Shown: piece after piece, positions 60,622-64,000 of the stretch
Layout of the letters: every line of letters starts with the position of its first letter
How positions within the stretch are numbered: the first letter of the stretch is position 1
From: Cupriavidus necator A5-1
GTDB taxonomy: Bacteria; Pseudomonadota; Gammaproteobacteria; Burkholderiales; Burkholderiaceae
Direction of reading: 5' to 3'
Length of the DNA: 64,000 nucleotides
NCBI RefSeq assembly: GCF_000744095.1
Contig: NZ_JQLI01000001.1
Coordinates: 2,294,001-2,358,000, forward strand
Translations under genes and position numbers: made by a program
The notes under the pieces: model-generated
Databases searched by the model: none
What the model saw: the letters and a program-made list of their open reading frames with translations, nothing else
What the model was told of the DNA's origin: nothing

Positions 60622-61458
60622 ATGGCGTACAACAGCATCCTGGTCCATCTCGACGGGAACAAGCAGGCCATGCAGCGCCTGCACGTGGCCGGGCGTATCG
60701 CCGCCGCCAGCCAGTGCGCACTGATCGGCCTGCTCGCCGGGCGCGTGCCCGATCCCACCTGGTTCTACCGCATGGACAATGCCCAGCGCTGCCTGGCCGA
60801 AGACCAGGAGCGCCGCCGGCTGCAGCGCGAGAACATGCGCTGCGCGTTCGAGGCCGCCACCGCGGATCTGCCGCTCGCCTGCGAGTGGCGCACGGCCGAC
60901 CGCGACCCGGTCATGCTGGCCCTGCGCGAAGCGCGCGAGGCCGGCCTGATCGTGTCCGGCCAGTATGATGCCGACAACGCCGAAGGCCCGGTCGCGCGGC
61001 AGTTGCTGGAGGCGCTTTTGCTCGAAACCGGCCGGCCCACGCTGGTGGTGCCCTGCGCCGGTGAGTTCGCCAGCGTCGGCACGCGCGTGCTGGTGGCATG
61101 GAACGGCAGCCGCGAGGCCGCGCGCGCGCTGCACGACGCGCTGCCGCTGCTGGCCGGCGCGCGGGTGCGCGTGCTGAGCGCGCATGCCGCGGCCAGGGAG
61201 CCGCGCCCCGATGCCACCCCGGTCAGCCACGCGGTGCGCGTGCTGGAACGGCAGGGCGCGACGGTGGAGGTGGAGCACGGCCCCGGCGGCGCCGACCTGG
61301 CCATCGGCGAGCTGATCCTGTCGCGCGCGGCGGACTTCGGTGCCGACCTGATCGTGATGGGCGCCTACGGGCACGGCCGGCTGCGCGAGCTGGTGCTCGC
61401 CGGCGTGACCAGGGTGGTATTGCAGTCGATGACGGTGCCGGTGCTGTTCTCGCACTGA
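60622..61458 (+). CDS. Universal stress protein, tandem UspA domains
   Basis: A 278-residue protein with two UspA folds: the first (about 1-140) begins Y-N-S-I-L-V-H-L-D but lacks a clear nucleotide motif; the second (about 150-278) ends with the ATP-binding pattern G-A-Y-G-H-G-R-L-R-E-L-V-L-A-G-V-T near residues 251-267. GAGGGG precedes ATG. Such tandem proteins act in stress survival, often under low oxygen; no partner genes adjoin it. Confidence 0.92.
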   Translation: MAYNSILVHLDGNKQAMQRLHVAGRIAAASQCALIGLLAGRVPDPTWFYRMDNAQRCLAEDQERRRLQRENMRCAFEAATADLPLACEWRTADRDPVMLALREAREAGLIVSGQYDADNAEGPVARQLLEALLLETGRPTLVVPCAGEFASVGTRVLVAWNGSREAARALHDALPLLAGARVRVLSAHAAAREPRPDATPVSHAVRVLERQGATVEVEHGPGGADLAIGELILSRAADFGADLIVMGAYGHGRLRELVLAGVTRVVLQSMTVPVLFSH

Positions 61459-61500
61459 GGGGGGCGGCGGCGGACCACATCTGATCCGCAAGAACCTGGA

Positions 61501-61995
61501 TCACAGCTGCGACGCAAACTCCTCCAGCTGCGTAATGCAGGTATTCCAGCCCTCGTAGAAGCCCAGCTCCTCATGCTGCTTGCGCGTGGCCTCGTCCGGA
61601 TGCATCACGCGGGCGATGTAGCGGGTGCCGTCACCTTCGTCAGCCATGGTGATGACTGCGGTCATGGACAGCCACGGCTTGCCCGGCCGGTAGCCCGCCA
61701 CCAGCGCCGACGTGGAGACGATCTTCTCCATCGGTACGATCTCGAGGAAGCAGCCCGGGTTGTCGCTGGTGCCGCCGTCGGGGCCTTTCATGAAGGTATG
61801 GAATGCGCCGCCGGGCCGCATGTCGAAGGCGCGCACCTCGGTGGTCCAGGGTTTTGGGCACCACCATTCCTTGAGCAGCTGCGGATCGCTCCAGGCGCGC
61901 CAGACCTTGGCGCGCGGGGCCTTGATCAGGCGCGAAATCACCAGGTCCTGGCTCTCAGGGCTGGCGGCGTTTTGATTTGCTTCCGGGTTCGGCAT
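61501..61995 (-). CDS. SRPBCC (AHSA1-like) domain protein
   Basis: A 164-residue START-like fold protein of the activator-of-Hsp90 homologue group (I-K-A-P-R-A-K-V-W-R-A-W-S-D-P near residue 25; C-terminal G-W-N-T-C-I-T-Q-L-E-E-F). These small hydrophobic-ligand proteins are commonly coupled to an ArsR regulator, as here: it starts 41 bases inside the ArsR gene. ATG at 61995 follows AGGAGG at 9 bases. Ligand unknown. Confidence 0.9.
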   Translation of the reverse strand: MPNPEANQNAASPESQDLVISRLIKAPRAKVWRAWSDPQLLKEWWCPKPWTTEVRAFDMRPGGAFHTFMKGPDGGTSDNPGCFLEIVPMEKIVSTSALVAGYRPGKPWLSMTAVITMADEGDGTRYIARVMHPDEATRKQHEELGFYEGWNTCITQLEEFASQL

Positions 61996-62341
61996 CAGAC
62001 AGTTCCTCCTGGTGGAGCGCTTCGACAAAGGCGGCCATGCGATCCGTCCTGGCTTCCCATAGCGCGCGTTGATCGGCCAGCCATTGCTGCGCGTCGGAAA
62101 GCGGCTGCGGTACCAGCTCGCAGGTGCGCACGCGCCCCGTCTTGCGCGAGCGGATCAGCCCGCTGCGCTCCAGCACCTGCAGGTGCTTCATGAACGAGGG
62201 CAGTGCCATCGCGAACGGGGCCGCCAGCGCCGAGACCGTTTCCGGCCCGCGCCCGAGCACGCTGACGATGGCACGGCGGGTCGGGTCCGCCAGCGCGTAG
62301 AACACGTCGGAGAGCGGGGAGACATCGACAGCCTGGGACAC
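61955..62341 (-). CDS. ArsR-family transcriptional regulator
   Basis: Winged-helix repressor of 128 residues (A-L-A-D-P-T-R-R-A-I-V-S-V-L near residue 16 and recognition helix A-L-P-S-F-M-K-H-L-Q-V-L-E near 47). It lacks the C-x-C metal site of arsenic/cadmium sensors, matching the AHSA1-linked group. GTG start at 62341. The region 62365-62380 upstream carries a TTAG/CTAA dyad, probably its own operator, with TATACT just beyond. Confidence 0.9.
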   Translation of the reverse strand: MSQAVDVSPLSDVFYALADPTRRAIVSVLGRGPETVSALAAPFAMALPSFMKHLQVLERSGLIRSRKTGRVRTCELVPQPLSDAQQWLADQRALWEARTDRMAAFVEALHQEELSDAEPGSKSKRRQP

Positions 62342-62364
62342 GTCAGGAAACTCGGCACGAATGG

Positions 62365-62385
62365 TTAGTCATGTGGCTAAGTATA
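62365..62385 (-). promoter_or_regulatory. ArsR/AHSA1 operator-promoter
   Basis: TTAGTCAT-GTGGCTAA (62365-62380) is an imperfect 8-8 dyad (two mismatches); minus-strand TATACT (62385-62380) abuts it as a -10 element, so the dyad would overlap the transcription start. Confidence 0.5.
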
Positions 62386-62414
62386 GGGAGGGCGAACGAA
62401 GTTGCAAGGTGAAA

Positions 62415-62448
62415 TGCAAAGCGCCCCGGAGGACCGGGGCGCTTTGCA
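62415..62448 (-). terminator. Strong hairpin terminator downstream of sorB
   Basis: TGCAAAGCGCCCCGG-AGGA-CCGGGGCGCTTTGCA: a perfect 15-base stem with a 4-base loop, 30 bases past the cytochrome stop codon. The minus strand continues with short T-rich sequence (ATTTCACCTT). It separates the sulfite dehydrogenase genes from the ArsR unit. Confidence 0.8.
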
Positions 62449-62477
62449 GTGGAACGGCCTAGCGGGCAGGGCGGACG

Positions 62478-63128
62478 CTATTGCTGCCGCACGTATGCTG
62501 CCAGCGCCTGCAATTCCTCCGCCTTGAGCCCGGCAAACGGTGGCATCGGCACCGATCCCCACTTGCCGTTGCTGCCCGCGCGGATGCTCGCTTCCAGCTT
62601 CGCTTGCGCCTGCGCGTCGTTCTTGTAGCGGCTCGCGACCTCGTGATACGCCGGTCCGACCACCTTCTGCGTCACGCTGTGGCAGCTCAGGCAGGCGTTC
62701 TTCGCCAGCAGGCCTTGCACATCGACGGCGGTTGCGGCGGGCGTGGAAGCAGGGGCCGGCTTGCCTGCCTTCTGCGCGATGGCGACGATCTCGGGATCCT
62801 TCAGCTTTGCCGAGCCGTAAGCCACGGCCAGGTAGGCGCCCAGCTGCTCGACCTCGGCGTCGTCGATGGGCGCGCCATAGGCTTGCTGCATCTTTTTCAT
62901 TTCGCCGGTCCACTGCGCCAGGCTCAGGCCGGGCGGCTGGTAGGAGACGTAGTCGGCCGAATGGCAGATCGCGCATTTCTGCATGGCGATGCCGTAGCCT
63001 GGCAGCTTGGCGGGTTTGAGCTTGACGGTCTCTGCCGGAAGCTTGATGTCCTGCGATGCCGCGCAAGCGCTGCCTGCACTGGCCAGCAAGGTGAGCGCCA
63101 GCAGCGCGGGGGCGATGGTTGCTTTCAT
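62478..63128 (-). CDS. sorB: Diheme SorB-like cytochrome c subunit of sulfite dehydrogenase
   Basis: Exported electron acceptor of the sulfite dehydrogenase. The 216-residue precursor has a signal peptide to about residue 23, one haem site C-A-I-C-H at 52-56 in a SorB-like domain, a linker rich in Ala/Pro, and a second haem site C-L-S-C-H at 146-150 in a cytochrome c551/c552-like domain with axial Met in V-P-M-P-P. Classical SorB has one haem; the second domain may pass electrons onward to the respiratory chain. It follows the sorA-like gene by 10 bases. Confidence 0.87.
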   Translation of the reverse strand: MKATIAPALLALTLLASAGSACAASQDIKLPAETVKLKPAKLPGYGIAMQKCAICHSADYVSYQPPGLSLAQWTGEMKKMQQAYGAPIDDAEVEQLGAYLAVAYGSAKLKDPEIVAIAQKAGKPAPASTPAATAVDVQGLLAKNACLSCHSVTQKVVGPAYHEVASRYKNDAQAQAKLEASIRAGSNGKWGSVPMPPFAGLKAEELQALAAYVRQQ

Positions 63129-63138
63129 GGCGCGCTCC

Positions 63139-64000
63139 TCAGGCGATGGTGACCGGCGTGGATTCGATGACGTTGCGGCGGTAGCCGGCTGGGTTCCAGT
63201 TGGCCTTGGCCTGCTGCACCTCGCCCTGGACGCTGGTGGCGCGCACCATCAAAACCGCCGGGCCCTTGCGCGCGAACTTCACCGGCAGTTGCCAGGGTCG
63301 GAACGAGAAGCGGCCCAGGTCCTGGCCCAGCGTGGCGGCCTGCCAGTTCTGCCCGCCGTCGACGGAAACCTCCACGGTACGGATGCCGGAGCCGCCGTCG
63401 AAGGCGATGCCTTTCAGTTCGACCGAGCGCCCCGCGGGCAGCACGCCGCCGGCGCCCACGCTGGTGATAAAGCTGCGCACCGCCAGCGTCGAGATCGGCC
63501 GCGTCTTGCTGGCGGGGGTGCCCGGCGCCACGCATTGGCAATCGTTGTCGGGTACGCGGTAGCCCTTGGTCATGAAGAAGGCGTCATGGCCTTCGAAGGG
63601 GTGGTCCAGCACCTCGATCTCGGACAGGTGCTTGATCCAGTAGGTGCCGAAGTAGCCCGGCACCACCAGCTTGAGCGGATAGCCATTGAGCAGCGGCAGG
63701 TCTTCGCCGTTCATGCCCCAGGCCAGCATCGGCTCGCCGTTCATCGCGTGCGCGATATCGAGCGACTTGCGGAAATCCGGCGTGCTCGGCAGCACCGGCG
63801 TATCGAGCCCGTTGAATGTGACCACCTTCGCGCCAGCCTTGACGCCCGCGTGTTCCAGCACCTTGCGCAGCGGCACGCCGGTCCAGCGCGCATTGCCCAT
63901 CGCGCCGTTGGCCAGTTGCGCGCCGAACACGCGCGGCTCGGAGAAGCCGCGGCTGTTGCCCGAGCATTGGTTGACGGCGACTACCTCGACCGGCTCGGCC
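63139..64000 (-). CDS. sorA: SorA-like sulfite dehydrogenase molybdoenzyme, 3' part (runs off right edge)
   Basis: Catalytic subunit of a sulfite-oxidase-family enzyme that oxidises sulfite to sulfate in the periplasm; the 5' end is outside the window. The Mo-ligating cysteine is visible at the edge in V-N-Q-C-S-G-N-S-R-G, followed by N-G-Y-P-L-K-L-V-V-P-G-Y-F-G-T-Y and a C-terminal dimerisation domain (I-R-T-V-E-V-S-V-D-G-G). The pairing with a c-type cytochrome subunit supports a sulfite role. SoxC-type is the alternative, but no other sox gene is present. Confidence 0.87.
   Translation of the reverse strand, partial: AEPVEVVAVNQCSGNSRGFSEPRVFGAQLANGAMGNARWTGVPLRKVLEHAGVKAGAKVVTFNGLDTPVLPSTPDFRKSLDIAHAMNGEPMLAWGMNGEDLPLLNGYPLKLVVPGYFGTYWIKHLSEIEVLDHPFEGHDAFFMTKGYRVPDNDCQCVAPGTPASKTRPISTLAVRSFITSVGAGGVLPAGRSVELKGIAFDGGSGIRTVEVSVDGGQNWQAATLGQDLGRFSFRPWQLPVKFARKGPAVLMVRATSVQGEVQQAKANWNPAGYRRNVIESTPVTIA

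Noticed and set aside
1..64000. tRNA, rRNA, CRISPR or insertion-sequence content
   Set aside because: No cloverleaf-like GTTCRANNC regions with matching stems, no regularly spaced direct repeats and no transposase-like frame or terminal inverted repeats were recognised by eye; a tRNA or IS search could still find a divergent one.

Overview
The window is about 66% GC, gene-dense DNA from a betaproteobacterium. Codon use and gene content (TRAP, Bug and Liv-type transport, several FCD-GntR and LysR regulators, a nap-ccm block, a SorAB-type sulfite dehydrogenase) point to Cupriavidus/Ralstonia in the Burkholderiaceae. The accessory catabolic content would fit a secondary chromosome. That assignment is inferred from family content, not from a search. 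I saw no rRNA, tRNA, CRISPR array or insertion sequence.

Layout. 0-5.6 kb: 5' part of an MFS transporter, a TRAP transporter (DctP-DctQ-DctM, with an unusual insert in DctM), a secreted intradiol dioxygenase and a 69-residue ORF. 6-8.3 kb: an ankyrin protein converging on a gamma-glutamyltransferase. 6.7-16.3 kb: two divergent units, livK-livH-[livM-livG-livF fused]-ggt to the left and a PuuE-type deacetylase, FCD-GntR regulator, flavin reductase and broken coxG to the right, with a perfect 8-3-8 palindrome between them. 16.3-19.2 kb: cupin-XRE regulator divergent from kbl-tdh (threonine to glycine plus acetyl-CoA). 19.2-30.5 kb: one long leftward block, napEDABC followed by ccmABCDEFGHI, mostly joined by 4-bp ATGA overlaps and led by a near-consensus sigma-70 promoter.

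30.5-35.3 kb: remnants and small genes (LuxR tail, fimbrial-like protein, serA, small lipoproteins, a WRER-repeat protein, PAS-GGDEF cyclase). 35.3-44.7 kb: a leftward catabolic operon (binding protein, phosphotransferase, acyl-CoA dehydrogenase, SDR, CaiB/BaiF protein, acyl-CoA synthetase, Fe-alcohol dehydrogenase) facing a FadR-type regulator, with twin TCTGA-N3-TCAGA operators over the two promoters. 44.7-48.7 kb: LysR, a cupin resembling 2,4'-dihydroxyacetophenone dioxygenase, an MHS-type transporter and a frameshifted alpha/beta hydrolase. 48.7-52 kb: LysR with a canonical T-N11-A box facing a serine/threonine dehydratase, then an SsuA-like binding protein.

52-56.1 kb: Bug receptor and 2-hydroxyacid dehydrogenase divergent from an HpaI-type aldolase and a GarR-type reductase, a plausible sugar-acid route. 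56.1-58.5 kb: a di-iron acyl-ACP-desaturase-like protein divergent from a MocR regulator around a perfect inverted repeat. 58.5-59.8 kb: a rearrangement scar where a 5'-truncated, frameshifted LysR gene abuts the 3' end of a class I fumarase gene. 59.8-64 kb: Rrf2 regulator, universal stress protein, ArsR/AHSA1 pair, and the diheme SorB-like cytochrome with the 3' part of a SorA-like molybdoenzyme running off the right edge.

The most unusual items are the Liv triple fusion with its degenerate ABC signature, the fused LysR/fumarase scar, the two further frameshifted genes, and the well-formed operators that assign regulators to neighbouring genes.
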